From: Glandiceps talaboti
Taxonomy: Eukaryota > Hemichordata > Enteropneusta > Spengelidae
DNA length: 33,500 nucleotides
Assembly: GCF_964340395.1 (NCBI RefSeq)
Contig: NC_135552.1
Location: forward strand, 16,254,694 to 16,288,193
Direction of reading: 5' to 3'
Shown: positions 1-15,332 of the stretch, one piece after another
How the letters are laid out: every line of letters starts with the position of its first letter
How positions within the stretch are numbered: the first letter of the stretch is position 1
Notes under the pieces: generated by a model
What the model was told of the DNA's origin: nothing
Databases searched by the model: none
Seen by the model: the letters and a program-made list of their open reading frames with translations, nothing else
Position numbers and translations under genes: made by a program

Positions 1-46
1 ATCAAAATGCACATAAAAACACAGTACAAGGCAAAATATATAAAAA

Positions 47-400
47 TCAATCTTGCCAGGTGGACTTGAAATGACAATCTTGCAAAATTGCATTTTTCAG
101 AGATAAATAAAAAGTCAATATTCGAAATACTACATCAAAGATCTTTATACGTTGTCACCCATCTACTGACATCAGGTCTAAAACAAGTAAAATGTATACT
201 TCTCCTCTGCGAAACATTAAAACGTAACTTAGAGAGAATATACGGACTATCATAAACATTATTTACGCACTTGTATAAGAATGCCATGTCTAAACATATC
301 TTCCGTTGAGAAAGGATTGGCAAATAATCGAAAATATCGCATATATTTGCATAATTATGATGGTTAAAATGATCCCGGTTTTGTAACAAAGAAATTTAAT
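47..400 (-). pseudogene. LINE reverse-transcriptase C-terminal remnant (CR1/Jockey-like)
   Basis: The minus strand encodes an 84-residue open stretch (389 down to 135) containing YLPILSQRKICLDMAFLYKC, then a DSPYILSKLRFNV segment and a run of basic and aromatic residues. This order (short hydrophobic helix, 'D-FLYKC', 'L-F-V--R') is what I know from the region after the palm/thumb domain of non-LTR reverse transcriptases of the CR1/Jockey group. Past the stop, another frame continues with an RILTFYLSL..HFKS segment that fits the usual 'RIP-LWNSLP...FK' terminus and ends at a stop at 47-49. The catalytic FADD box is absent, so this is a 5'-truncated, frameshifted dead copy. Family assignment is from motif memory, not a search. 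The alternative is a chance open frame, but the motif order makes that unlikely. Confidence 0.6.
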
Positions 401-1000
401 GTATTTTTTTGATGAGTTATTTTCTTGACGCAAGATTTCTAACTGGTGAAGGGGTATCCAGTTAGTTTAATATCGACCTATCCACAAGAGAGATGACCTG
501 TAGACTTCAGATGAAAAACAGTGAAATGCATATAACTGTGTACTCACAGAAGATTTAGATTTATAGGTTAGAAAATTGTGTATTGAAACATATTTCCCTC
601 GGTATAAAACCCAGTATATGTCGCCAACTTTCTACACCTTCGAGGATGTTGTAGTTTGCTTTTACAGGCGGAAGGTCGGGGTCAAGGTTTGTAATAGCTA
701 AAGTTCGTATACCCATGAGTATATTGCCGTTGCATGCTATGATGCTTTCTTGCAGGTTTGTTCAAGTTATACAAAGTGTAGAGTTATTGCGTGTGTAATT
801 GCGAATTTTGTGTAATATATATAGAGGGTTTGCTGCTTTCACTGAAAACTCCAGTTCGATATTAATATCAATGTGTGTATTAAAGACAGTTGTCTGGTAG
901 AGTTATAGAAAAGGGTGGTCCCGAACAAAAAGAATACTCCTGTGTAATCCTTATGGCTCCATTGATAACAAAAACAGTAATGTTTAGAAATTAGAAACAG
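401..1000. other. intergenic, no gene seen
   Basis: AT-rich sequence with stops in all frames. No coding pattern, RNA gene or repeat could be supported. Confidence 0.6.
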
Positions 1001-1001
1001 C

Positions 1002-1034
<33 letters not shown>
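1001..1034. repeat. (CAA)n microsatellite
   Basis: About 11 units of CAA. The open frames across it (poly-Leu and poly-Cys on the minus strand) are repeat artefacts. Confidence 0.95.
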
Positions 1035-2405
<1,371 letters not shown>

Positions 2406-5183
2406 GGGGGTTACTCCAGTTGTGGCTAAAATTAGAATTGAATGCTTTATTTCCAAATAATAATTAACTAAAAGCTGGAGATTACAGGAAATGAAGAACA
2501 ATTAGTATTGGTATAAGAGATACACGATTATGTTGATAGATATGTACAACATCTGTTAATGTAATGTATTACTGCTGTTCATGAGAACATACTTGAAGTG
2601 ACGTTCGATGTCTCCGACAAAAAGAAGTTACAAGAAATAATGTTTGATAATCGGAAATAAGCCATTGACTTAATTTTATCATAAATTACCGTCATAATCC
2701 CGTAGTTCCCGTCACAGCAGCTCAGTTTTTATTGAAATGTAGTATTACTTGCATGTAATGATCTTAATGAGATGACCCTTCGACATACAAGGTCACAGAT
2801 TCCCATTCCTGTTGTCAAACCCAACCTTTTTAAACAACGGAATAGTAATCCTCTACGAAGTATTAGAAAATCTTACGGATGCCTACGGGTCAAAGGGCAA
2901 GATTAAACTCTTATGCTTATAAGTATTTATTCAATTCATTCAACTGAATTGAAAACCCGATAGGAATCAATCGTATATGAGTCTGCCATTAGAGAATATC
3001 AAAGTGAACTTATACTCAAACATACAGACACGTCTGCCATACTTATGAATCTTGACAAAGACTAATGAAAAACACATTTAGTGATGAAAGGAAATGGAAT
3101 GCTGTAAGACAAATATCTCTGAACAAGATGCATGCTGGATAAACACTTTTGAAAGACGGTTATAAAGCACTATTGCATTGCGGATGTTGCTGAAAGCGTG
3201 GCAGTCAAGTTACAAATTTCGATTTAACCGGGGTTTTTTTCTTCAAACAAACAGCCATAATGCATTCATGTCAATATCGCTCGGTATTTTCATGTACACA
3301 CAAATGTTTTTGCATGACGCATTTCACGTTTAATAAATTCTACCGTTTGCTATATAAGCCTGATAGATTCATAAAACCACGAGGTCGTTTCAGTTACATA
3401 AGAAAAGAAGATGTAAGTTTGATGCTAGACGACCTAGGGTTTAGTAATGCTTCTTGACTCAGAGCCGCTTTCATTAGTCAGAATAAGTTTATTTACATAC
3501 ACTTAGCCACCGGAAACCTTTTGAACGTTCTGAAAAACAATCTCAGCGCACGTAGCAGGAGTGTTGTGAAAACAGTATACGACTGTGGCCATGCATAAGT
3601 ACCGGTAAATCTTTGAAGAACAAATATATGATACCCCTCTGTGTCATGTTCCACTGTATTTGACCCTAATTAATATCAACATCATTATTTAAATATAATT
3701 TGCATACCTTTAACAATTCTTCATGCAGACATCCCTGGAAACATTCCACCAAGTACCACAATATTAATCAGCCAAGCAATTTAGAGTTACCATTTTTTAT
3801 AAAAAGAAATCAGTTTGACCCAATTTACATATCTCTACCTTTTATATAACCCCCTAAATCAACAAAAACAACTAAAAATTCAAAGTAATATCTCCATAAA
3901 GTACAAAGGTAAGCAGTAGGTCCTGCCTTTTTTAAGTTCTTTGAATTTTCGCCGACGCAGGCGCTAGGCACGCAGACATCCACACCTATAGAAGGACAGG
4001 CACAAATTGTAACAAACATTCACGGACTAGCCTTGTATCATGCTGCGCTTATAGTACCATAACTTTAAGTCCAATTGTGCTAAAAGGAAAACGTATGAAT
4101 TCCATGGATATGTTCAGGAATTCACAAACCATACCATAGTGCATAATTGAAAAGCTGTAAGCTGACATTGATGGAATAGATTTTTTAATCGTTAATCATA
4201 TTTCAGAAAAGTTTTGTCGCTTTCAATCATCATAGCTATTTTGGTATCATTGTTTAAGCACTTCATGTAGTAAATCATGTGAGCAAATTTATAGCAAATC
4301 GTTTATGGGACGGGATGACAAATTCAAAATGCGGCGTGTGCCTTTTCGCACCTTCCACTCGACTGGTTAAAGTTGTCAGCACATTTAATTATTCAATACA
4401 GTACAATTGCTTTGACATTTTAAAGGGAGAAAACTCAGTTCTCATTAAGGAGAGTCAAAACAACCTCATTTATGCATGATATATTACATTATGTTCCTTA
4501 AGGCCGCTCACTAATATAAATGAGTTAGCGTAGTCGGATATTTGCTGTTTTGGATAAGTTTTATCACTGGAGATTTGGGGCCTTTGGTATTCACATCTCA
4601 GCTCCGAGCTGTGACTTGGTCCCAGTGATCTACGCGATAAAACAATACGAGCTCAACGTCAAAAATTGCTTTTTAATTCCCTAATAAATAAGTCAACGTT
4701 ACTTATTTCCTAATCACAAATACTACGCAACCGTCTATTCTTTTACACTGATTTGTCGTTAAGGTCCACCTTGAACTACCTTATTCAGACGTCACTAGAG
4801 TTCTCATCATAAGCTGCCATCTCAAACCTAGTCATGCGTAAAGCACTTTCACTAACTGCAGCAATGATTTCCAAATACTTTGGCATGTATGTGCGTCATT
4901 GTTATAGCCACCTGTTGATTGTGTGTCACTCTGCGTTCATATTAATTCCCCATGGCGTTAACACTAGAAAATATGTCATAGACATAATGAAGCGATGAGC
5001 AGGAACCGCTAAAAATTAATACTTAGTAAAAGAAAGAACGAAAAACCAATAAACACATTTAAAGATTGTTAGTACTAGTAAGAATGTAAGAATACACACC
5101 CACTTGCTATACGTGTACATTCTTCATCGCTTAATAATTTACCGTGGATTTATATGGGTATATGTAGCAAGCCATTGTGGCTT
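2406..5183. other. intergenic, no gene seen
   Basis: AT-rich sequence with scattered short open frames (for example 3260-3457, 3825-4019 and 4279-4479). None shows a recognisable domain, a conserved-looking composition or a convincing exon border. Confidence 0.55.
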
Positions 5184-5580
5184 TTAAAGTCTCCTTACTG
5201 TTCTGAGGTGGTTATCAATACACGCTTTGAAATGATTAACTGATGTAGTAGCAATAACCCTTTCTGGTAAACCGTTCCACATGTCTACGACACGTTGACT
5301 GAAACAATATTTACGTATATCCAATCTGGAGCTGTCCTTAAATAATTTCAAACTGTGTCCTCTTGTTGTCGAAGTAGATACTTTGAAAAAACACAACTGG
5401 ATCATGGAGAAAATGCCCATGGAAAGGTTAATACACTTCCAGTAAATCTGCTCTGATCTGTCTGGTTTCTAAAGTTGTCAGTTTCAATATGCGTATTCAC
5501 AGACTGTAAACTTATCCTCATAATTCAAACCACCAAGCTGCGGAATCATCCTGGTGAACCCACGCTGCACTTTGTCCAAT
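5184..5580 (-). pseudogene. CR1-like LINE 3' end, frameshifted
   Basis: The minus strand carries the usual end of a CR1-type reverse transcriptase in three pieces. LDKVQRGFTRMIPQLGGLNY (near 5580-5520) is followed by a stop. A second frame gives TLETRQIRADLLEVY and another stop. The open frame 5420-5184 then gives STTRGHSLKLFKDS, FSQRVVDMWNGLPERV and FKACIDNHL. This is the well-known 'LEKVQRRFTKMI ... LE-RR-R-DLIE-Y ... TRGH--KL ... FF--RVV--WN-LP--VV-A-S---FK--LD' order. The catalytic palm is missing upstream, so the copy is 5'-truncated, and it holds at least two disruptions. The 3' tail probably runs about 30 bases below 5184. Confidence 0.85.
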
Positions 5581-5930
5581 AAATACAACAATGTGTTAAT
5601 TCTTAATAATGTATTTTCACACAATTGAATGAAGTTAAGGCTGACTATTACCATATGCAACCCGTTCGCCTTGTCATAAGTATAAATAAATATACCAAAT
5701 GGTTATTTAAAAAAAATGTACCGATGATAGTGTTAAAAAGTATAGTCGTTTCAGATCGAGAGGAATCATTAATTCAGCGAGAGAACAAATTTGTCTTCGA
5801 CGTCACACCATATCACTTTCGACTTCTTGACGATTTCACTTTCAAGGACGACAATTAGCATTGAAACGTGACATCTGAAAATGATACATGTACCATACCT
5901 TGATGCATTAACAATATATTTTATTACAAT

Positions 5931-5964
5931 GAATGAATGAATGAATGGATGGATGGATGAATGG
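5931..5964. repeat. (GAAT)n/(GGAT)n microsatellite
   Basis: Four GAAT units pass into three GGAT units. Confidence 0.9.
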
Positions 5965-6941
5965 TAATATATCGCGTGGCCTTCTATACATATGCCACCG
6001 TGACTTTAATGTACAGGAGATGAGTGCCACAACTAAAACATTTATCTTATCTATACATATACATCTATAGAACATATATATCTGTCGCTACATTAAAACG
6101 AGCATGCGCATAGCTCAATGCAAAGACAAGTAACCGAAGTAAGGTAGCTAAATTTGAAACGTGAATACCTTTTCAAAGTACCGGATCCACAGCAATTACA
6201 TGTAATCAGAAAAAATAATGTGTACGCTTTAAGAAATGATCATTGATCACATACATTTAGATTATCACATTTCATAAAAGGCAACACGAGTGGAAATTTC
6301 CATCCATTATAAATACACAACTCACTGAAAGCCAAGTACTAAGTATAAAATAAAATTGTCTATCCCCTCCCTCGAATAACGTAATAGTTAGTATACGTCA
6401 TTTGGTGATTAGATTTCAGTACTTTTTTGTGCCGTCTTCTAGGGGTTCTCTTTATCTTACCGTACAATGTAACCCTTAGATGTTATATCATTTTATTAAG
6501 TTACATACCGGAAATGTAAGTTGATAATTACTGAGCTGGGAAGGATCTCATTCAAGCTATAACATTTGATAGAGACAAAGTAGCTAAAAGGGAAATTCAG
6601 TTATTGCAGAGACACACACATATATACACAGACTGAAATAATTACAATTTGAAATTTTTCTCGAAATTTAATCTTACCCTTTAGCGGTAATTTCAGATGA
6701 CGTTAGAAGAATGATTAGTTCGAGGATCGCGCTGGAAATCAAGCAGCAGAAAGTTCCTCCTCTAACCCGCGGCAAGCAATTTATATCATTTTCCTTCTTT
6801 TTAGGAAAAAGCTTTGTTCTGCATCTGCGTGCCGAGTTACGTTGTATCTGTGATATTAGCAAGAAGTTGATGTGGTAAATTAAATTTCGTTCACCACAGA
6901 ATAATTTTACCTTCTAATGTTGTTGATTATCACATTTGGTT

Positions 6942-6954
6942 TGACCTTTGACCC
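6942..6954 (-). promoter_or_regulatory. DR1-type nuclear receptor half-site pair (motif only)
   Basis: The plus strand reads TGACCTTTGACCC, that is GGGTCA-A-AGGTCA on the minus strand, a near-perfect direct repeat with 1-bp spacing of the kind bound by HNF4/RXR-type receptors. No gene is seen nearby, so function is unknown and chance is possible. Confidence 0.2.
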
Positions 6955-8080
6955 TGATATTTGGTCAGGCTTAGTGGCAACAACCGTACATTTAAGACTT
7001 CAGAGTCTACATAAGAGCATGGTAAAAGTTTAATTTCACATTTGGTAGATTATGTGGTTAAAGAAATATTGCTCTCTACGTGATATATCTTGCCAAGCGG
7101 GCTTTAAACTGACTTCTTTTTTACTTTTCACGTGGATGATAAAACAGCTTTGCTTTGTTGTTGTATTTGAAAAAAAAAGACAATGTGAAACAATATAGAC
7201 CATGTACATATTTGTAACACAACACTCTGCAATATTCCAGCGTTTTCATTTCCATGTACGAACTACACATTACTTGAAATATACGTACTCGTGGACTGTA
7301 TACAACAAAGTAAGAACAGTTGGCATGCGAGTCACGTGTTTTTAGAAAGCCTTAGAGTAGAAAATGTGAATGTTGATGGGATGGATAGAAGGCTTAAGAC
7401 TGTATTTGCTGACACCACATTGACACCAAGTAACCTAGTAATCGCATGTTGTTTTGTATGTAGCTGCCGTAGGGGATTTTTAGCGGTGTAATGTGAAATG
7501 ATGTGAGATGGTGCGAGGTGAGATGACACAAAATGGGAAACGCGATGCGTAGTGACATGAAGAAGGACACACAGGTTCACTTACCAGGTGATTAATGTGG
7601 GGGAAAAGAGAAGATCTACATTGAACGTGTGTCTAAAGTCAAACAGTCTCACTTTTAATTAATGCATAAATAAATTGTGGTGTCCTCCCATTGCATTCTT
7701 TTTCCCACGAGTTGGTTACGTTCCTGTCTGTGTTTGTATTGTCGGAAACTATACTTCTCCATGATCAATTAAGATCCATAAAATTCGTTGTACCCTCCGT
7801 TCATCGAATACGTAGATAGTAAAATACAATTTGATAATGTAAAATTTGAGGTTTATATAGTGGCAATTGAAACTTAGCAGCGTATTTAGTGATTGTACAG
7901 ATATTTTGTGATACAACGCGAGACAACGGTGGGTGAACTTTGTGTATGGCATTTCCTCTTAAGCTTGATGGGCCGCTGTCAACTAGAATGTCACTTAATG
8001 TCTTACTTAATCTCCATTATATCAGACAACCTTTACGGTTCATGAAGATTATAGATATCAATAATAGGATTACATTTGCG

Positions 8081-8219
8081 CTCTCTCTCCCTCCCCCTCT
8101 CTCTCTCCCTCCCTCCCCCTCTGTCTCTGTCTCTGTCTCGGTCTATGTCTCCCACCCTCCCTCCCTCCCTCCCCCCTCTCTCTTTCTCTCTCTCTCTCCC
8201 ACTATCTTTTCCTCTCTCA
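8081..8219. repeat. pyrimidine tract, (CT)n/(CCCT)n/(CTGT)n
   Basis: About 139 bases almost entirely of C and T on the plus strand, with CTCT, CCCT and TCTGTC registers. Such mirror-like polypurine/polypyrimidine DNA can form triplex structures. Open frames through it are artefacts. Confidence 0.95.
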
Positions 8220-8704
8220 CCAGGGTAAACGTAATTGATGCCCATCGGCTTTAAAGGGAAACGCAAAATTGATTGCTGTCTCTAAAGTATTAATCCAAAT
8301 ACTTCATTAATTCTAATTTCAATATATGATGGACAAATACGAATGTAAATATTCCCATTGGGACACGTCGATCTATTTCCAGACTGCTTCTACATCCTGC
8401 CTTCATTAAGATTAACTCCTTTGGAAATTTTATAACACATCACACCATTTTGGTCAACATAGAAAGTTAAGAATTTGTTGTTTCTGATACGTTTTTGTTA
8501 TAGTATTAATGGAGGTATTAATTGGAGACTCTTAACATTTTTGTTAATCTACCTTCATAAACTGTGAAATTTACCCATGCATCTTCGAAATATCTCAAAT
8601 TAATACTATTATTATCATCATAGGTTATAATTTATATACGTGTTCGATCTTGAATCTTTCAAGCCAATATGGGGGATTTGTCTAACTTTCTTCTTAAAAC
8701 TGCC

Positions 8705-8753
<49 letters not shown>

Positions 8754-9205
8754 TATAAGAAGAGTATTAAAAATCACTCAAAGGGTATACTTTGTAGGGT
8801 TCTTCAATTGAACAGCCCTTTGAAGGCTTTTTAATTCAATGATAATCAATTATGCATTCAGGAATCTTATACGTTTGAAATGCATTTTTCCATTACAAAT
8901 AACGCCCTCCAAACAACGAGCATACCTTTCGGCCATTATTCGTAATAATTGACCACTTACTTATGACGTGATGTTTTACAAGGGTTTGGAGGGACATTCT
9001 AAGCTTCCTTAACTTACCGAAAATTCGTAACCGTGTCTACTTGATTGTAAGGATACGTATATATTAAAGCTAGTCACGACAACTTTGTCAAATACATAAT
9101 ACAAAACAACATGTATATTACATGAAACCCAAACTTTTTTTTTTACTTTTAATTCAGAAATTGAAACTATCTGGGGCATTTCTACTTAAGTCTCAATTAT
9201 CATTC
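8220..9205. other. intergenic, no gene seen
   Basis: AT-rich sequence with one (TA)n tract and no supportable coding signal. Confidence 0.55.
8707..8751. repeat. (TA)n microsatellite
   Basis: About 22 uninterrupted TA units. Confidence 0.97.
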
Positions 9206-9691
9206 TGGGTGTGAAGCAACCTGATTGAAACCCGATGAATATTGTACACTTTGCGATTTCTTTCTTGGCTGTTACGTTTACTGTCATTTGTTCTTTTGTG
9301 AGCGCTCGTTACATACATCTGACACAATACCATAGGCGTTCCCGTAGCAAATGTCTGCACTAAACATACTTGTTTTTCTGCACGAAACATACTTGTACAG
9401 TACTTTAGAGCGCTCTGTTTGAAGAGAGCACGAGCTCAAACCGCAGACAATTATGTTACCGGTGGTGGTTCTCTTTCTTTCCGAACGTTGAGTGTATAAG
9501 CTTATATTGTAAGACGGGTTCTAATTGGCTACTAAGTACGATATTTGGAACGGGAACGGGAACGTCGATGGTGTTGTGTCAGATGTATGTAACGAGCGCT
9601 CATAAAAGAACAAACGACACGACAGTAAACATAACAGCCAAAAAGAAATCGCGTGTACACTACATCGGATTTTAATCAGATTGGGTGTGAA
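9206..9691. mobile_element. foldback element with ~130-bp inverted arms, MULE-like
   Basis: The left arm 9216-9345 and the right arm 9556-9681 are inverted copies, roughly 85% identical by eye. Landmark blocks found in both are CTGATTgAAAcCCGATG, GCGATTTCTTTcTTGGCTGT, GAGCGCTCGTTACATACATC and GTTCCCGT. The arms are bounded on both sides by the direct repeat TGGGTGTGAA (9206-9215 and 9682-9691), as expected of a 10-bp target-site duplication. About 210 bp of unrelated spacer holds no coding region. Long inverted arms plus 9-10-bp duplications are typical of Mutator-like elements; the superfamily call is inference. This is a non-autonomous copy. Confidence 0.8.
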
Positions 9692-12165
9692 TATTAATTT
9701 AACTGAAATTTATAGTACAGGTCCAAGCCCATTTACTTGTTTTAACAGGACATTTTGGGGTTTCCATCTGTTATTTTGTCAGAGGCGAAGCCAAAGTTAT
9801 AAATACGAATTCGACGAGGTTTCGGGTTTATCCCAGAATATGACACCCTCGTTATCAACAACCCTTATATGTAACCAAGTACACTTACACATTATCATGT
9901 TAATGAACAAATGCTCTACATATAAATCCCATCACGCACCTCTCGGTCAAATAATCTGATGTTTTCCTAAAGTGTTCAGTGTTCAATCCATTAACCTGGC
10001 AAGTACTCATACTGTAACAGTCCCAATTATTTCCATTTATACCCATTGAGAAGTTTGACATTTGCGTCTGTAGTTCTGTTATATAACATTTTATTCATAA
10101 AAAAAACACAATAAAAAACAAACCCTTTAAGCACACATAACTTTGTAGTGATGTGGTCACGGAGTACATCTTCAGGTAGATAGGTACAGCGTTAGAAGCA
10201 CTGTGGTCGAAGCCATGTCAAGATAGGGATGATTTTTTTTTCACACACTTTACTGAATAACAGGTGCAGTCTTAGGCATGACAGCACACGTCGTGTTTAT
10301 GGGTGTGTTGCATTGTAAAGTCAAAATATTAGGACAGTGCCATTGAAATGGTTAACAATAATGTAGACAGTTTCATCCATGGTTCAAGAGTTTATGGACA
10401 CGAATACTACTTTCTTTGTGTAAAAAGCGTTAAATTGGAAAGTGTTCTATTAAATATAGTATTGTGAGCATTATTGAAACAATGGGGACGAGATGGAGAG
10501 GAATATAACTAAATGCTTATTCTTCGAGCTAGAAGAGAAAGCTTTTCTCAGTGATTAAAGATTACCTAGCTAGTAGGAAATTGATGTGAAACGACATTTT
10601 AAATAAACATCATAATCAGCCACCAAGTAAGAATAAAAACAACAAAATCATTACAAATCAGACAACAAGGCTGAAAGTGAAATTTTCTGACTAATTCTCA
10701 ATTTTGATTCAGATAGATTCGTGTATCTAGTACCATCGTGAATATTATTTTATTACGTTGCTTTTAAACCAAATAGTGCCTTTTTTGTCATCATCTTCCT
10801 GTCATTAACTATCGACCTCGCCTCATTCAGTCTAGTTAGGGCCGTATGGAGAATCCTCGAATATTTTCCGGCAGAGATACATAAATAAATACACCATCAA
10901 CAGTGTGAATATTGTCCTGTGGTGTTGTTTTTAAAGAATGAGAAAACGGGAACTCCCTTGTTATCTTATCATTACACATCACCCCTTAATTGTGGCTAAG
11001 GCAAGAAACTCTATTAAAATTCGCATTGTAATTTATGTCCCAGTTATTGCTACGACAAAATGTATGAGTTTTATCAACTTGTCAGCTCTATTGCATTGAC
11101 TGATATACACCAATGATATGTAGCTAATCACACATGAATTGATGATATATCTGTGTAATTTTGTGTTGCTTCCTCTACACTAATCATGTCTTCGAAAAGG
11201 GCTAATAGTGTAATAACAATTTCATTATATAAATGTATACATAAGCTTACCAAATGCTATCTTAAAAAAACTATATGTCATCTGGAATCGAAGTCCTAGC
11301 CCAAATACAAAATGTAAAGCAAAGAACGAAAATAGGAGTGCCGGAATAATACGAGTCCAGTTCCAAATACCTCACAGCAAGTGCCTATCCTAACAAATCA
11401 TCTTTGCTTGACTTCATTCATCGCCCCAAGCATCATAAATTTCCGTGGTTTTCATTAAAACAGTGACAAAGGATCTACACTTGTTTGCCTTAGGCTTGAT
11501 AGAAATGTTTTCTATACAGATCAAAATAACTATCCGTCTGTCATACCTGACTACAACTTTACTAACACTGTTGGAATGACAGCAAGGCGTCATTTTATGG
11601 GCACCATTTCGATTTGGTCCATTATCTCATGCTTCAATCACCAATGAAGAATGGTTAGTGTCATACCTCTTTTTACATCTTAGTATATATCTTATACTCC
11701 AAGTGGAAGTTTTGTGTAATTATCAACATCTTGGCTCCAATCAGCTGAGTAACGTACATTTGTTTCTTTATATGAAATGGGCAAAGTCATATTTGTTTCA
11801 AGAACAGTTGATTATTTCAGGTGAACAGAAATCATCAATTACTAGGTATAGTCAATGATAAAAAGTGTCAATTGCATTTTTGCGAGAATGACACTCTTGT
11901 GGACGTTTTTTTTAATGTTCAATATCTTGAAACGAGTCATACCATTTTATTATCGCAATTATCGTGCAATGGAGATCATTTGTGGGGCGACATCGAATAA
12001 CTTTTCTAATGTGTTGTATACGTTGTTGCAATATCAAAATAGAAATATGAGACAAAATACAAATTACAACTTAATTTTAAAAAAAAATGATATTGAGAAC
12101 AGCAAACCAAAGAAATGCATGTTGAAGCCATTGAATATTATATTCCATCAGGGTATCTATAACTA
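9692..12165. other. intergenic, no gene seen
   Basis: AT-rich sequence with no motif in the open frames (9681-9959, 11658-11858 and 11855-12166 are the longest). No RNA gene or repeat family could be supported. Confidence 0.55.
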
Positions 12166-14421
<2,256 letters not shown>

Positions 14422-14738
14422 TATAAACCCTTTGATGGCACGGATAAAATAGGTTTATATGGACATAGTTATTACTACTCTGCGTCGAGATTACCTAACT
14501 TGGTTATTATCACGAACAGTATTACATTTAAATCTGGGAATTGCAGGCTGATCTGTAATGAATATTTTGTATACCCTTTGTAATCTGGCTAATATACCTT
14601 ATCGGTGACGCAAATCCGAATAATGTTGTGATACTGTTAGTGATAATAGCCAAGTTAGGTAATTTCGCCGCAGAGTTGTAATACATGTAACTGTCTCTAT
14701 ATAAATCTATTTCGTCCATGCCATCAAAGGGGTTTATG
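14422..14738. mobile_element. 317-bp foldback MITE with TA flanks
   Basis: The arms at 14422-14525 and 14628-14738 are inverted copies over about 105 bp, roughly 80-85% identical by eye. Shared blocks include TTTGATGGCAyGG, ATTACCTAACTTGG and TATTATCACkAACAGTAT. The ends begin (T/C)ATAAACCC and are flanked by TA on each side (14420-14421 and 14739-14740), consistent with a TA target duplication as in Tc1/mariner-type elements. The central 100 bp is unique and no protein is encoded. An open frame at 14528-14719 simply runs through one arm. Confidence 0.8.
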
Positions 14739-14952
14739 TACAGGTATATTTACCCCGTCGTTATTGGGATTGCGTGTAAAAGCACGTTGAACGAACACAA
14801 ATGAACCAATCTGGCAAACGTAACATATCCTTCCAACCTTTCATCAACAAATGTTGTCATAAGTACGAGATTGTTTTGAATATTAATAACCTTGGAAAAA
14901 ACAGACATTCGCAAAGCAAATTCAATTCACCTTGACACTTCTGGTTGTTATA

Positions 14953-15330
14953 AGGCCTAAAAAAATAATTGTTTGGTTCCGGTTACCCGAACCCACACAG
15001 CTTTTCACTGCCGACCCTAAACTTTTTTTTACGTATTCGAGAAAAAAATAATAAAATCGCAAAAAATTGTGAAGTCTCACAAGAAATAGTGGATGCGGAA
15101 ACTGCCATCAGCTTAAAAAGACACTATAAAACTGTTCTTCCAATCCGTAATGGCTGTACATCTGATTGGAAGAAATAAACAACACAGAGACCATTTAGAA
15201 AACAAAGGAAAACATGAACTAGGCACTCACACAGAAAAAAAATATAATAAAATAAAATAAAAAATCTACCTACCCCACCTATTCTAAAATAGAGCGTAAC
15301 CGGAACCACACAATTTTTTTTATTAGGCCT
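14953..15330. mobile_element. 378-bp MITE with ~37-bp TIRs starting AGGCCTAA
   Basis: AGGCCTAAaaAAAATaATTG...TGGTTCCGGTTAC at the left end (from 14953) matches the reverse complement of the right end (about 15294-15330) with only a few differences. TA dinucleotides abut both ends (14951-14952 and 15331-15332), compatible with a TA duplication. The 69-codon frame at 14969-15178 inside it is not recognisable and I regard it as non-coding. The left end also resembles the left end of the element at 29294, so the two are probably one family. Confidence 0.75.
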
Positions 15331-15332
15331 TA

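Larger units (their letters stand above)
5581..8080. other. intergenic, no gene seen
   Basis: AT-rich sequence with a short (GAAT)n/(GGAT)n tract (listed separately) and a perfect DR1 hexamer pair near 6942. Open frames at 5625-5858, 6674-6862 and 7291-7580 have no recognisable content. Confidence 0.55.

Noticed and set aside
4556-4655. Imperfect inverted pair TTTTATC...GATAAAA with CACTGG blocks and a CAGCTCCGAGCTG palindrome
   Set aside because: The arms are short and out of order; no element boundaries could be drawn.
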